The notes beneath the pieces were generated by a model. That model worked only from the letters and a program-made list of their open reading frames with translations, was not told the DNA's origin and ran no database searches. From Adiantum capillus-veneris (taxonomy: Eukaryota > Streptophyta > Polypodiopsida > Polypodiales > Pteridaceae), in assembly GCA_014529385.2 (NCBI GenBank), contig CM043946.1:33374558-33438557 (forward strand): DNA of 64,000 bases, read 5' to 3'. Below, one piece after another: positions 45,304 through 57,719 of this stretch (its first letter is position 1; each line of letters begins with the position of its first letter). Both the position numbers and the translations under genes were made by a program.

Positions 45304-46439
45304 TGGGCAAATTATGTCAGGAGTTTTTTGGAGCAAGGGATTGCGCATATGTACATATACATGCATGGTGCATCAAATAAAGAATTGCCCATTTTTCAGA
45401 GCCAGGTGGTTACGTGGGGCCCACATATGTACAGGTAGGACACGGTGTACATAGTGCATCGATTTTCACTATTACCAGTACCACTGTGTTTTTTCTACAA
45501 TAAGGAGGAGTTGGTAGCGCGTAAAACTTCTCGAGGAAGCTATCCGCGGGCCGACGACATGACGTAAGCAGGTGCATCAGATGGCATCTAGTGGCGTCAG
45601 GAGGACGAACGGGGTCAATATTTGCACGCGGATGAGGACGGACACAACGTGGGTTTTTTCTTGTGAGAGTTATGCAGAAAGGTCATCATGAGGACCACTT
45701 TTTGGGGCCACTTCACGTGGTGGCGAGATGCATTATTGGAAAAAAGCTGAGTGCCAGGTGTGCGAATGATGCAAAAAGGTGACAACTATGCACTGCGAGG
45801 TCAATTGTTGGCCTGTTCGGGGTCCGTTTGAGGTCATTTAAAAGGCCCCGGGTGCCCAACTAATAAAGCTAAGTGTGGGAATTGAAAAAACGGAGAGAAG
45901 ACCAGAAAAAAACGTGGAGAAGAGAGGAGGAACAGCCGCAAGTGTGTTTTTGCTGTTTTTGGAGCATTTTTTGGCCTAAACTGCTCATCCGAGGTCGGAT
46001 TTGAGCACTGTGACATTGTAGGGTGGGGTTTTTGGGCGTTCCGGACGCAATGGCGCTATCCATTTTGCCAAATTCCTCACAGAGTTTTTGCTGTTTTTCT
46101 GTGTAATCGTCTCCGATGAGTGAAGCCTCTGCTTAACTTTGTGGTTGTATCTGGTGTATTTCCTCAATACTGTGTAAATTATTTGCCCCATTGGTGTTGG
46201 GCTGAGCTTCATTGAGTCTAAACAACAGCAATTTGCCTCCTTTGAGCTGAATTGAGAGTGTGTGTGTGAGTGTGTATGTGTGAGTGTTGAGTGGGCAAGT
46301 GGGAAATCTCTCTCTTCTCACTCCGTCTGTGTGTTTCCTATCTCGGCCAGGCTGGTTGTGTAAGCCGAGTGGTGCCCCATAATGTGTGTGTGTGTGTGTA
46401 TCATTCCAAGAGTGTGTGTCGGGTCATTATAGAGGCGTT
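45304..46439 (+). repeat. 3' LTR of Ty3 element C
   Basis: The proposed start TGGGCAAATTATGTCAGG follows a purine tract; from 45699 on it aligns with the 5' LTR. If the true LTR starts at 45699, 45304-45698 is an untranslated internal region. Includes (TG)n at about 46256-46284. Confidence 0.7.
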
Positions 46440-46474
46440 GTGTGTGTTTTCATCCCGCTCACAACGTTAATTCA

Positions 46475-47770
46475 AACCCATTGACCTACGGCTTGCCATA
46501 CACACTCTTGACATTGCTTTAAGACTACTTAATGAACTACGTATGGTTTCGGTATGGACAGAAGCCATTTCGGAAGTCCGTTTGCGTTTTTCCGTAGAAA
46601 AACGCAACCGGATTTGACCTACGGCTTGTGTATTTGGCGTTTCTTCTATCCATTTGACCTACGGCTTGCCATATGCGCTCTTGACATTTCCTAAAGACTA
46701 CCTAATCGTCTACGGATGGTTTCAGAAGACATAAAGGCCATTTTCGAAGTCCGTTTGCGTTTTTCCATAGAAAAACGCAACCGGATTTGACCTACGGCTT
46801 GTGTATTTGGCGTTTCTTCTATCCGTTTGACCTACGGCTTGCCATACGCGCTCTTGACATTGCCTAAAGACTACCTAATCGTCTACGGATGGTTTCAGTA
46901 GGCATAGAGGTCATTTTCGAAGTCTGTTTGCGTTTTTTCGTAAAAAAACGCAACCGGATTTGACGTACGGCTTGTGTTTTTGGCGTTTCTTCTATCCGTT
47001 TGACCTACGGGTTGCCATACATGATCTTGACATTGCCTAAAGACTACCTAATCGTCTACGGATGGTTTCAAAAGGCATACAAGCCATTTCCGAAGTCCGA
47101 TTGCGTTTTTCCGTAGAAAAACGTAACCGGATTTGACCTACGGCTTGTGTATTTGGCGTTTCTTCTATCCGTTTGACCTACGGCTTTCCATACGCGCTCT
47201 TGACATTGCCTAAAGACTACCTAATCGTCTACGGATGGTTTCCGTAGGTATAGAAGCCATTTCCGAAGTCCGTTTGCGTTTTTCCATAGAAAAACGCAAC
47301 CGGATTTGACCTACGGCTTGTGTATTTAGCGTTTCTTCTATCCGTTTGACCTACGGGTTACCATATGCGCTCTTGACATTGCCTAAAGACTACCTAATCG
47401 TCTACGGATGGTTTCAGAAGGCATAAAAGCCATTTTCGAAGTCCGTTTGCGTTTTTCCGTAGAAAAATGCAACCGTATTTGACCTACGGCTTGTGTATTA
47501 GGCGTTTCTTCTATCCGTTTGACGTACGGCTTTCCATACGCGCTCTTGACATTGCCTAAAGACTACCTAATCGTCTACGGATGGTTTCAGTAGGCATAGA
47601 AGCCCTTTCCAAAGTCCGTTTGCGTTTTTTCGTAAAAGAAACGCAACCAGATTTGACCTACGGCTTGTGTATTTGACGTTAATTCAAACCCACTGACCTA
47701 CGGCTTTCCATACGCGCTATTGACATTGCTTTAAGAATACCTACTGAACTACGGATGGTTTCAGCTAGCT
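46475..47770 (+). repeat. 173-bp tandem satellite, about 7.5 units
   Basis: The word TTTGACCTACGGCTTGTG occurs at 46613, 46786, 46959 (variant), 47132, 47305, 47478 and 47652, a period of 173 (once 174). Each unit also holds a half-repeat TTTGACCTACGG(C/G)TT before CCATACGCGCTCTTGACATT, and a near-perfect palindrome GCGTTTTTCCGTAGAAAAACGC. The array begins about 35 bp after the 3' LTR and lies inside the CACTA element. Confidence 0.93.
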
Positions 47771-47959
47771 GTTTTAGCTGCTTAGTCCACACCCAGTAGT
47801 TTAGGATTCCATAATATGTTATTTTGTCATTTTGTTATTCTAACCTAGTATCAGTCTACCACATTGTAACTTTCTGGTCTCATAGGTCACTTTGGCCTTT
47901 TGAAGAGTTAACATAACATTTCATTTCATTTCTTTCTTTAATTTTAATTTTTTACGCAA

Positions 47960-48038
47960 ACCATAACTCTCTCTCTCTCTAGTTTTAATTTCCTACCCAC
48001 ATTTTTCTCTCTCTTTAATTTCCTACACGCACACACAC

Positions 48039-48083
<45 letters not shown>

Positions 48084-48300
48084 ATTTCCTACACGCACAC
48101 ACACTTCTCTCTTTCTCTCTCTTTCCTACACACACACACTTCTCTCTGTCTCTTTCCTACACACACACACACCGCTCTCTATCTCTCTCTTTAATTTCCT
48201 ACACGCACACACACTTCTCTCTTTCTCTCCCTCTCTCTCTCTCTCTTTCCTACACACACACACTGCTCTCTCTCTCTCTCTCTTTCCTACACACACACAC

Positions 48301-48348
<48 letters not shown>

Positions 48349-48420
48349 CCTACACACACACACACACACACACACCGCTCTCTCTCTCTCTCTCTCTTTC
48401 CTACACAAACACACACACAC

Positions 48421-48470
<50 letters not shown>

Positions 48471-48492
48471 TACATATACACACATACACACA

Positions 48493-48539
<47 letters not shown>

Positions 48540-48566
48540 TACACACACACACACGATGTGGGGAGA

Positions 48567-48602
<36 letters not shown>
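47960..48602 (+). repeat. Compound CT / TTTCCTACACACAC repeat array
   Basis: About a dozen blocks alternate (CT)n with CTTTCCTACACACACAC-type words; block lengths vary. Toward 48560 the strand switches to (AG)n. Cys/Val and Arg/Glu frames here are artefacts. Confidence 0.9.
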
Positions 48603-48603
<1 letters not shown>

Positions 48604-48734
48604 GGGTTAGGGGGGGGAAGAGTGCCATAATACCTCGCAAGCAGGTTTCGGCCAAGATCTGAGAACGTGCGCATTGAGGGCGAAAATGCGCACCTTCGCG
48701 CGGGTTCGACTTTTTTTCCCCCAAATTACTTCCG

Positions 48735-48893
48735 TCGATACCTGTGTCGATATATGCGTCGATACCTGCGTCGATATACGCATGGGAAAATTAGTCTTCA
48801 ACGCGTATATCCACAGTCATATCGACGCGTATATCGACGGACGGTAAGTACGTCGATATGAGTGTGGAAAGGCACGGGCGTCGATATATAAAG
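48735..48893. repeat. Right subterminal repeats of the CACTA element
   Basis: Repeated GCGTCGATATACGC-type units in both orientations, the counterpart of those at 35727-35870. Confidence 0.75.
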
Positions 48894-48922
48894 CGTCGAT
48901 AACTTTGGGTTATGTTGTAGTG
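48894..48922 (-). repeat. Right terminal inverted repeat of the CACTA element
   Basis: On the minus strand CACTACAACA, ten bases, TTATCGACG, the same spacing as the left end; followed on the plus strand by the AAG duplication. Confidence 0.9.
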
Positions 48923-48925
48923 AAG

Positions 48926-51900
48926 CATCGAACAAGGACATCTTAAAATTGTTCACTAACACTCTGGCTTTAAGGTGACATGTGTGATGAAGGCGCTTAC
49001 CTAGGTGAATTTTCATCTATATGTTACAAAAAATTGACTTTAGGAAACTGCAATGCATGCAAGTAGCCACTCCAAGTGCTTCAGCTGCTTGGTGAGACCC
49101 CGATTCCATCGTTTTACAGCACTTTGAGCCCCTATATGCACTTGGTGGGACGGGATTCTAAGGTCTATTCATCCAATAACATGTTGGCAATTGAAACCAC
49201 CACTTGATGGTGTTTTGAACGCCAAGAAAGAAGAGGAAAAAATCTCGTTGGAGCCACTTTTTTTCTGTGGATAGAATTGGACCATTATCTTGTGGGACGT
49301 GATAGATTTGGTGCGATAGTCAGGGCATCCAATATAAGTGAACGGACCCACCTCCAGCAACCATCACTCAAATAGGAGTAGAAGATGATGTCTACAAAAA
49401 CAAGGTTACAACTAGCAATTGTCAATGTTTTTGGTGCAGTAGGAGGTTCAATGAAATCAAGAATAACATTTGGATTTTCCACATTGTTGTCCCTTTGCAG
49501 CCATCTTGTGTAACCCGTCCATATCCAACATAGCGTGTAGACTCCATTTAGAACTCACGTGAATATGCTATCACAACTAAAATGGACCAAAAAGAGTACC
49601 TCTTTTCACTTTCAATGAAAGTAACTGGCTGGCGTAACTCATCAACAAAACTCAAGTCCTTGACTTGTTATCTTATCGCATCAGTAAACAATCCCAATAT
49701 AACTAGTATTCAAGGTTGAGAACCTAACTTAAACATGAAGAGACTAACCCTAGTCGCAAACATGCTTAATGGTATGGTAAGCAAACTCCAACTAGAGCGA
49801 TACATGCTTTCAAATTGGATAGCTTGGTGCTAATGTACTCTCCTCGCAGATCCTTTAGCACAAGATTACAGGTGTGATTTTCCTTTCCTCTTTGGATAAA
49901 TGACAATACTAAGGTGTGTTAGGTGTGTTTCCCCAGTGTTTACACGCAGTCTTCCCATATGACTAGGAAACAGGGATCACAATACCTTACAACATTGCTG
50001 AGAAATCAACAATGTTATGAATAACCAGCTTGGTTAACTTGAAAGATCCACAAGCACCCAAACCGAGCCATGACCTCTATTGGTGATTATTAGATCTATG
50101 TCATGAATGTGCATGCTGCTCCAAATCAGCCTTTGCTAAACACTAGGGCCCATAATACCTAGTGTGCATGCATTTAGCAAAAACAGATCTAAACCTGTAT
50201 ATCCATGATCACACTGACCAATACTTATGGCAAATGTGATGCTCATAGCACACATGAAAGAGAAGTATAAATAGTTCTGAATGAAAATTAAATACTTTTT
50301 ACTCCAATCATTTGCAAGCCTTACTGAAACGTTTGAACCATAATAGACTATGAAACATAAGTCACGTCTAGGTACAAACAATTAAACATTTTCATGCATA
50401 ATACATAGCCTTTCTATATGCATAATCAACCATCCGTTAACGTTGTTTAGGAACATTTGTAACCTTACCAAGTCGTTCTAAGTACCTCGATAATTTTTGG
50501 CCATTGAAATTGTTCCTCATACTATGTGCTCAAAATGGTATCTAAAAGAGATTTGATTAGCACCTAGGGACTTTGTCATGACACATAATTGATATAGCGG
50601 CACCAATATCAGTCCAAGAGACTCATATTCTCCATGTGGAACATGTTTCAAAAAAGAATGTCTTAAAACCGAACATCCTTCAAGTACGAGATGTACTTGT
50701 GTGTGGAGGTAATCGCAAACACTTTGCGACATGACTGAGAGGGACCCTCTTTAACGTTGCTCCACACTGGTTAAACTGAACTCCTTGAGTTTCTAGACCA
50801 TGTTGTATTGCATGTGAATATGTACCAAAGAAAACCCTACCTATAGGTCCATAACTGCATAATGCCGAAATGTATTTGGGACATTGCGACCCAAAATTCT
50901 TTGCTCTTACATGATCTTGTCATGTCTTGGAAGAGCCAAATGGATGAAAGCATTCAAGCTTATTCATTTGACTTTGAAAAAGTCAAACAAAACATATTCA
51001 AAAATGGAATAACACCAAATCAGATGCATACTTGGATATTGAACATAACGTTCACTTACCTGTAGTCACGTGCACTTTGTAAACTTGAAAGAAACAACTA
51101 AAAAAAGAAGCAGTAGAAATTGGTAACTCTGGGTGTTGCCGTTGCAATCCAAACCCTTGGTGAGCTTCGTGTTCAAAAACATTTGGAATCAATTGGGAAA
51201 GTTGAATTTGTCCACTACTCCTTGGCAGCTTGTAGACTTCTTTCCTTTGAACTACAAGTTGTGAAGGTTCCAAAAATTGACCATCAACACTCAATAAGTG
51301 ATTTAGCAATCACGAGCTGGGTCTTACCCTAAAACTGTGCTCATATAGATACGCTCAATGCTATAGACAAAATAGGAGATCCACTAAGTTGGACTCGTAT
51401 TCACAATTGGATCTTTTCTAGACCTGAAAGTCCATAGTCTTGGGTTTTTGTGAACAGCCATGTTGTTTGAAATGCTTGCTTCATCTATACACCTTGGTAG
51501 AGATCCCCCTGTGTATGCCTCTATGTAGACATTGGTTGTGTCATAGCTTATCTTATAAGTGTACAACAGTGTGCTTGTATAACACTCCCGTAGAGAGAAG
51601 CAACGTAATTCACACCCACCTACCTTGTATGTGGTCGTGACTGTACCAGAGTGACTTCGGTATGACACTTTTTCTGTGAATAAACATAAATGAAAAATGT
51701 TTGTAGACATCAATAACTTACCTCGTCCTTGACAGAGTAGTTAGTTTTATAGCGAAAGCGTATACGTATGTCTATCATACTAGGATGCCATGCATACATA
51801 TCAAAAAATAGAATAATAAGCCATTGGCTTCAATGACAGTCTCAACCATGTGAGCCCCTCGTAGATGTGCCTTGCACAATTAGACAGGCATGGATATATC

Positions 51901-53715
51901 ACAGTGCGTCGTTGCGTAAACTATGAGCTTATATTCACGTAGTGTCATGTGTGTCATTATCATTGATCTGAAGTCACTCAATAATACCTTGACACATAAG
52001 AGAAGCCTTGCTTCACATGAAGTCTAGCAAAGCACTTTGCATTGCAGAGTTGAGAAATATTTTTCAAATAAAACGTTAGATTATAGAAGAAACAAGCATA
52101 ACTTGAAATTTGCTAACCTTGTCGCCCACTTGTGGCCAGGTTTTTGGTAATTCATAAATAAGAAGCTTGCTCGAATTTGGCTCATATCCATATGTACTGC
52201 TCGAGTGAGTTAGCGTATGTATCATATCCGCGCTCTTGTGACGTAAAAACCTGCAGACATCTTGGCAAGTCTCCCCCCAAGTTCGTATGCTCATAGCATA
52301 TGGGCCAAATGTGGGAAGTCTTGTCTTTGTATGATATATCTTAGTAGCTCCACTTTGGATGATATATCTTAGTAGCTCCACTTTGGATGCTCCCATTGCT
52401 CATAGCTAACGATACTCTTGCTCATAGACATATGTCATAGCAAAATAAATTCGACCTTGTCGATCAGTCACAAAAAAATTGACCTTATCTAATTATAGAT
52501 CTTAAGGAGAAGCACAACAATACTTCCAAGTTATCCATCTTGTACCTGCTTGGCTTGATGATTGATATCCTTGAAAAAAAATAAATTTGCATACCTCATT
52601 AAGTACGACTGTCGACAGATCTTGCCGTCATAACAATCGATCAAGAAATTCATTGCCAGATACCATTGCTTGGTTCAATAGATGCCTTACTTCTTGTTGT
52701 CGAGGGCCTTGCCCGATTCGCAACCGAATTGGAAACTTGTGAAAGCTCCAATGCTCTAGTTGGCTACACAAACCAAGCCCATGAAAGTGTTTGGATGGAG
52801 CCTTGCTCCTTTGTCCCAATCATGAACAATTCTTGACCGTGTCGATCAATGGCCGATGTGTTCAAGCTTCCTTAATCTGTACATCAATCATCAAGATCAT
52901 CTTTGCCTAGGAGCCTTGCCCCATCAAAAATCCAAATTCCAGAGGTGGAAGATGGAGAAAGAGAAACTCATTCAGATGGCTTGAATGGTAACACGTAGAC
53001 ATGAACATGCCGAGCATCTGTGTACTCTTGCTCAAGTCGAACAATGTAATGGAATTGTCCTATTTACTTGAGAGTAGTAGAAATTAGAGAGAGTACTTTT
53101 GTGAAATTACTTTGTGAACATAGAGGGTGAACATAATTGATGGTAGCAACATAAACATAGCGTTTAATTAACTTGGCATGAACAATACTTTTGCAAGAGA
53201 GAGAGTTTAGAGAACATGACAACAGTTGAAGACCGGATTTATGTGGAGCCGGTCCCCCTTCCAATAGGCATTTGTATTATAGTTTCTCCCATCAAGAGAC
53301 ATGGTTACAATACAATCTTTGTGTTCCTTGTGACCTAGGTGATGCAATGAAGATGGAAAGCTTCATGCATCACGAGCATGACATAAAATTTGTGGAAAGC
53401 ATTAACTATCCCAAGCCTTAGTCCCAAGACCTCAAACACCTTTAAAGGTGGAGAGAGCTAGTAGGGAATGAGGGTAGGGAAGAGGAAGAAGAAACATTTC
53501 ATAGGAGAAAGAATTAGTTCCTCACTTATCATCACTCTTCATGCTAGCATACATAATAGCATAGTAATGAAGATGGAGAAGAAGACAAGCTTAAGCATTA
53601 AAGCATGGCTCTTGGTTGGATTTGCATTCCATAGCCAAGAGTGTCGGTGTAGGCTCTCAACCTCTCTACTTGCTTGGAGAAGGAGAGGGAGATCTTGCAC
53701 TTTGCACAATACACA

Positions 53716-53716
<1 letters not shown>
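48926..53716. other. Unassigned region with many short frames
   Basis: A-T-rich DNA without a domain I recognise. Minus-strand pieces such as 52396-52118 (ending in a GTTAGC donor-like sequence) and 51713-51400 look as if they could be exons of a decayed gene, but I cannot join or name them. A 28-bp tandem duplication (GATATATCTTAGTAGCTCC...) lies at 52333-52388. Confidence 0.4.

Positions 53717-53784
<68 letters not shown>
53717..53784. repeat. Compound TG/AG microsatellite
   Basis: (TG)n 53717-53751 followed by (AG)n to 53784, the same order as at several other sites in the window. Confidence 0.9.
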
Positions 53785-53789
<5 letters not shown>

Positions 53790-55062
53790 TTGTACCCCTC
53801 AAGCAATCCCCTAGCATGCTTTGGTCCACCCCCCCTTGTAGCTCATTGAACCCCTCTAGGCCTAGCCAATCACAAGCAAGAATCATACCAAGCAACAAGG
53901 GTAGCCTTGGGACAATATGTCCCCCTTTCCCCTTTGATAGAGAGGGCTTGATAAATGCTAAAACAATTAATTAAATCCACTAAATTATCATTGGACCCCT
54001 TGGAAGGCCAACCAATAGGCTTTAGGCACACCATGAGGGTAACCTAGCTAGGGGCTCAACATGTGTCCTACTTGCCTCTTGGGCAATGGGTGCCCTTTGG
54101 GAGAGAGAGTGGTCAAGAAACCACCCCCCCTTCTTGCATGGCTCGCCCCCTCCTTGTAGGGATTTTCTTTGACTTTTGTGCCACCTCAAGCCCCTCAACC
54201 TTGGGCCTTGTTCTCACCACAAGCAAAGACTTTAAGCCCCTCAAGCTTGAACTTGGTTCCCACCTCAAGTACAACCCTAGCATATCAAGCATGGAAAGCA
54301 CCTCAAGCATCTCAATCATCAAGCACTTCAAGCATCTCAATCATCAGGCATGACAAGCACCTCAAGCACAGCCCTAGCTTACCTAAGGTCAAAGGACTTT
54401 TAACACTAACTATTGGAGGTCTTCAATGAAGCTAACATTAAGGTCTTTATGCTCCATTGGTTAGTCTTGCTCTTTGACATACCATCTCTTATTTGGGCCC
54501 CTTTACCATTGGCCCTGTGTTGAGATAGATCTATAAGCACATGTTTATATCCTAACCCTTGTTCCCGTTAATTATCCCACATTAAATGATCAATTTAATA
54601 TGAGAAAATCATTTGCGTTGGTTAGATATTAGATTTTATGACAAACAATAGTCTTGCCTTGCCAATAGTTTCCAAGTAGTCGGGATCTTCCTAGAGGAAG
54701 ATCTATCTCCTACAAGATGAAAGCATACATAAAGCTAAAAAAACTTACGAAAACAAGAAATTTTAAACCTTATGATCATTCGCCATAAATGTGCTCTACC
54801 CAATGCTCTGTTCGATTTAGACATGGGAGAAGTCATGTTCTAGTGCAAGTATTTTGGAATATTTTCTTGCAAATGGCCGTGCTCTTGTCTAAATTCGTTA
54901 CTAAGATCACAGCCCCGTGGAAGACTCGGCCATGTCGAAGCCTTTGAAATACTCCTCAGGATCCATTGTGTACACTTTGGCTATAACCCCTACACCTTGT
55001 GCGCCTTGCATGACCCATGCACGTGCCCTTCACTCGGTACGTTAAGTTCGAGCCATACTTTT
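53785..55062. other. Unassigned region with a 24-bp repeat
   Basis: No gene recognised. Near 54290-54370 CTCAAGCATCTCAATCATCA repeats with small changes. Pieces near 54790-55060 on the minus strand may continue the Gag frame of the retroelement ending at 55987, with frameshifts. Confidence 0.4.
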
Positions 55063-55548
55063 TTATGTTGGGATTGCTGAACCCTTTGCATATTGAAAAT
55101 TGATATTGTTTTGTAGTTCTACCGACTGCTGTAATTTTTTGATGCACTCTTGCAATGCCTCAAGAGTTGAAGGGGCCATCGAAAAATCTTCGTCAAGAGG
55201 AAATGCCTTTTTGACAGTCACATGGAAACACACCCTTGAAGTGTAAAAGCCCTTTGGTGCTATTGCGCACTTAAGTGTGAACAAAAGACCTTCCAAAACG
55301 AAAATGGCATTGCAGCAGGGTGCACCGAAGGAGAAATGAGAGAGAGCAAGTTCTATTGCTCTATCTACCAAGCTACACAGAGGGAAGTTGATCCTCTTGG
55401 CTCCGCGCTTCCAACGAGCTGAAGCTCGCCCCGTTCTAGCGCGATCAACCTTCCCTCCTCTCGACACAACAGGTCTTGCACACGATGCCATGTACCCGGT
55501 TCTTCTCAACCTCTTGTGTATACAAGGGGCCATGCCCACACTTCGAGA

Positions 55549-55679
<131 letters not shown>

Positions 55680-55754
55680 ATGCAATGGGCATGCAACACC
55701 CCTTCCTCCCCACGAGACATGCAAGGCCCCTTCCTGCATAGCTTTCCCCTCCCT

Positions 55755-55768
55755 GAGCTCTGATACCA
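55755..55768 (-). other. Primer-binding site, tRNA-Met type
   Basis: TGGTATCAGAGCTC, one base after the LTR end; TGGTATCAGAGC is complementary to the 3' end of plant initiator tRNA-Met. Confidence 0.75.
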
Positions 55769-56059
55769 ATGTGAAACCAAGGAATTGTTGTAGAGGGTTC
55801 TCTGCCCTAACTCCTGTTATATAGGCACTTGGCCATCCATTTTTATAAACCCCCTATCCGCACTTAGCAGTCAGCCCTTGGACTGAGTCCATGACCCCCC
55901 TGGGTTTGCCCTTGGCCTCATAGATACGAGATTCATACAAATCCATTATGAGAAGGGCCTTCTATTGTTTCATAGGGCCTTCCAACAAAGAGAGACACCT
56001 TGTTCATACACCAATTAACACCGAGTCTTCACCAAATGCCTTCCCCCCCACACCAAACC

Positions 56060-56154
<95 letters not shown>

Positions 56155-56172
56155 TCACACACACACACACAC
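56060..56172 (+). repeat. (AC)n microsatellite, about 110 bp
   Basis: Nearly pure from 56060 to 56172 with TCACTC interruptions at 56151. Confidence 0.95.
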
Positions 56173-56399
56173 CTACTCCTAATTATCTATCAAAATCTGT
56201 CAATCATATCTGGCCTTTTGCATGCTTTACTTATCAAGCATCTGATCAACAAAACTACTTGTTGAAGTGTATCACCTTGAATGTTCCATATATATGAAAC
56301 TCTATAATAGACACAGAGTAACATAATTTTAATAACACTTACATGACAAAAAATCATCCAAACATTCAGTACATGAAAGATAAGGTGACCAAATACATT

Positions 56400-57156
56400 C
56401 ACAAGAGATGTATGGCAAGAAGGTAGACCTCTCTCATACGCACAACATGCATCAAAAGGATGCACCAATGGCCTATGCTGAGCATACCTTGCAAATAGTG
56501 TTGTCCAAGAGACGACATCTTGGAGCATTGGCTCTTCAATGACTTTGCTTTGCCAACTACATGTGATTGCATGTGTTCGCACATTGCAGCCCTCCTTCCC
56601 ATTCAGTAAAAATAGCTGAGACCTTCCACACCATGCTTCTCTTTGTGTACTCATAACTGCCTAGTCTTGTGCTAATTAGGCACATCTAGCACATCTATCA
56701 AGCAATGCAATCAATGATATGGCATTCTGTAGCGTAATTCTTGTGTCTATGAAATAATCCAAGAACTGGAGGTGTCACCTCTGGTAGGGGGCACCTCGCG
56801 CAATGTCACATGTATATGTGACTGCATCTGGAGATACACCCTCGCTTTGAATCCGTCAAAAACAACCCAGAGCTTCTTGGACTTGCCAAAATTGGGCATA
56901 TCTTGCAATCATTTTACTCCAAGAGATGACATCCTGAACAGGAAGTTCCTAAAGAACTTTTTGTGATGCACCACATTTGGCATACATGTCAACCAAGGAA
57001 GTGCCAAACACGATATTTTTCAACAACCCTCGAATTCTTTTGCCATATCAGCATCTTGTGTAATGCCACATGCCTTCAAGGTGCAAGTGTGTGTGATTGC
57101 ATTTGGAGAGATACCCTCTTTCTACATCTACTGCAAACAACCCAGAGCTTCCTAAA
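56400..57156 (-). pseudogene. PPR-repeat protein pseudogene
   Basis: Minus-strand frames show successive pentatricopeptide repeats: GISPNAITHTCTLKACGI, then SLVDMYAKCGASQKVL, VQDVISWSKMIARYAQFW and EALGCF with GVSPDAVTYTC, then LQDVVSWTTLFARYAQ. This is the P-L-S pattern of plant organellar RNA-binding proteins, which bind RNA base by base and act in editing or processing. Stops (for example after KVL and EALGCF), frame changes and the loss of both ends show it is dead. At its upstream side the sequence stops at 57156, exactly where an LTR begins, so a retroelement insertion probably cut it. Confidence 0.8.
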
Positions 57157-57318
57157 TGTTGGGGTAAAGCCCCATGTGGCCGGTTAGGTCAGGTGCCCAC
57201 CCACTATACTTATTCATTAATAGAATAAGGGGGCTCACATGTAGATAGTGAGTTTAAGCCCTACAAACACAAGGTCTCCTCTTCTCCTCTCTTCTCCATT
57301 GCTGCACACACTCACACA

Positions 57319-57371
<53 letters not shown>

Positions 57372-57377
57372 ACTTCA
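57157..57377 (+). repeat. 5' LTR of a short-LTR retroelement
   Basis: TGTTGGGGTAAAG...GTGACTTCA, 221 bp, followed by a primer site. Contains (CT)n at 57321-57368. No partner LTR was found downstream; the element is cut by the Gag-protease element. Confidence 0.65.
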
Positions 57378-57378
57378 A

Positions 57379-57392
57379 CCGGTATCAGAGCT
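57379..57392 (+). other. Primer-binding site, tRNA-Met type
   Basis: CCGGTATCAGAGCT, two bases after the LTR. It shares GGTATCAGAGCTCAGGGA with the minus-strand element at 55750-55767, so the two are probably relatives. Confidence 0.65.
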
Positions 57393-57719
57393 CAGGGATT
57401 GGGAGCACCATTGGAGCTCAACGGGGAAGCAGGCAGAGAAGTAGCAAAAACTGTAGCACATTTTTGCAGATCTGTTTTGGCCTACCAAAACGTCTTCATT
57501 CAAGCCGATTTTCCCTGTTTTTGACCGGTTTTTTGTCCTCTTCAACTTTGCAGAAGAAAGTTTTTGTTAACCCTCACGGCTCACGAACACCATATCACCT
57601 ACGATGGACGTTGTATTATTTACTTGGTAGAGTCAGGTACCGGGCTTGTCGGTCCAATAGGAAAAGGGTAAGAGTGATCGCCGATGAGAGGCGCACTCTA
57701 ACTGGAACATTCAAGGGAT
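57393..57719 (+). other. Leader remnant of the 57157 retroelement
   Basis: Non-coding; no Gag frame follows before the next element. Confidence 0.5.

Larger units (their letters stand above)
38950..46439 (+). mobile_element. Ty3 element C with dual RNase H (Tat-like), nested in the CACTA element
   Basis: A direct repeat of about 735 bp (38950-39682 and 45699-46439) brackets Gag, protease, reverse transcriptase, RNase H, a second archaeal-type RNase H and the integrase C-terminus. The dual RNase H order is a hallmark of plant Tat-like Ty3 lineages. The polypurine-like GCAGGCTAGGGGA at 45291-45303 suggests that the full LTR is about 1.1 kb and that the 5' LTR has lost its first 400 bases. Most of the integrase is deleted. 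Confidence 0.85.
35698..48922 (-). mobile_element. CACTA (En/Spm-type) transposon with nested insertions
   Basis: The left end starts CACTACAACA and the right end is its inverse. AAG flanks both ends (35695-35697 and 48923-48925), the 3-bp duplication typical of CACTA elements. Subterminal repeats with GCGTCGATATACG-type units occur just inside both ends. Minus-strand coding remnants match the C-terminus of a TNP2-type transposase and a second CACTA protein. A Ty3 element (38950-46439) lies inside, and the catalytic part of the transposase is missing. The present span is 13.2 kb. Confidence 0.88.

Noticed and set aside
47960-48602. CRISPR-like alternation of repeats and spacers
   Set aside because: The blocks are simple CT and AC dinucleotides of variable length with no unique spacers, in a plant genome.
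51052-52396. Multi-exon gene on the minus strand
   Set aside because: Some pieces end at donor-like sites, but no domain, consistent frame or start could be found, so it is left as unassigned.
57379-57392. tRNA gene suggested by tRNA-like sequence
   Set aside because: Only the 12-18 bases of a primer-binding site are present; the same is true at 55755-55768 and 58156-58173. No cloverleaf can be formed.
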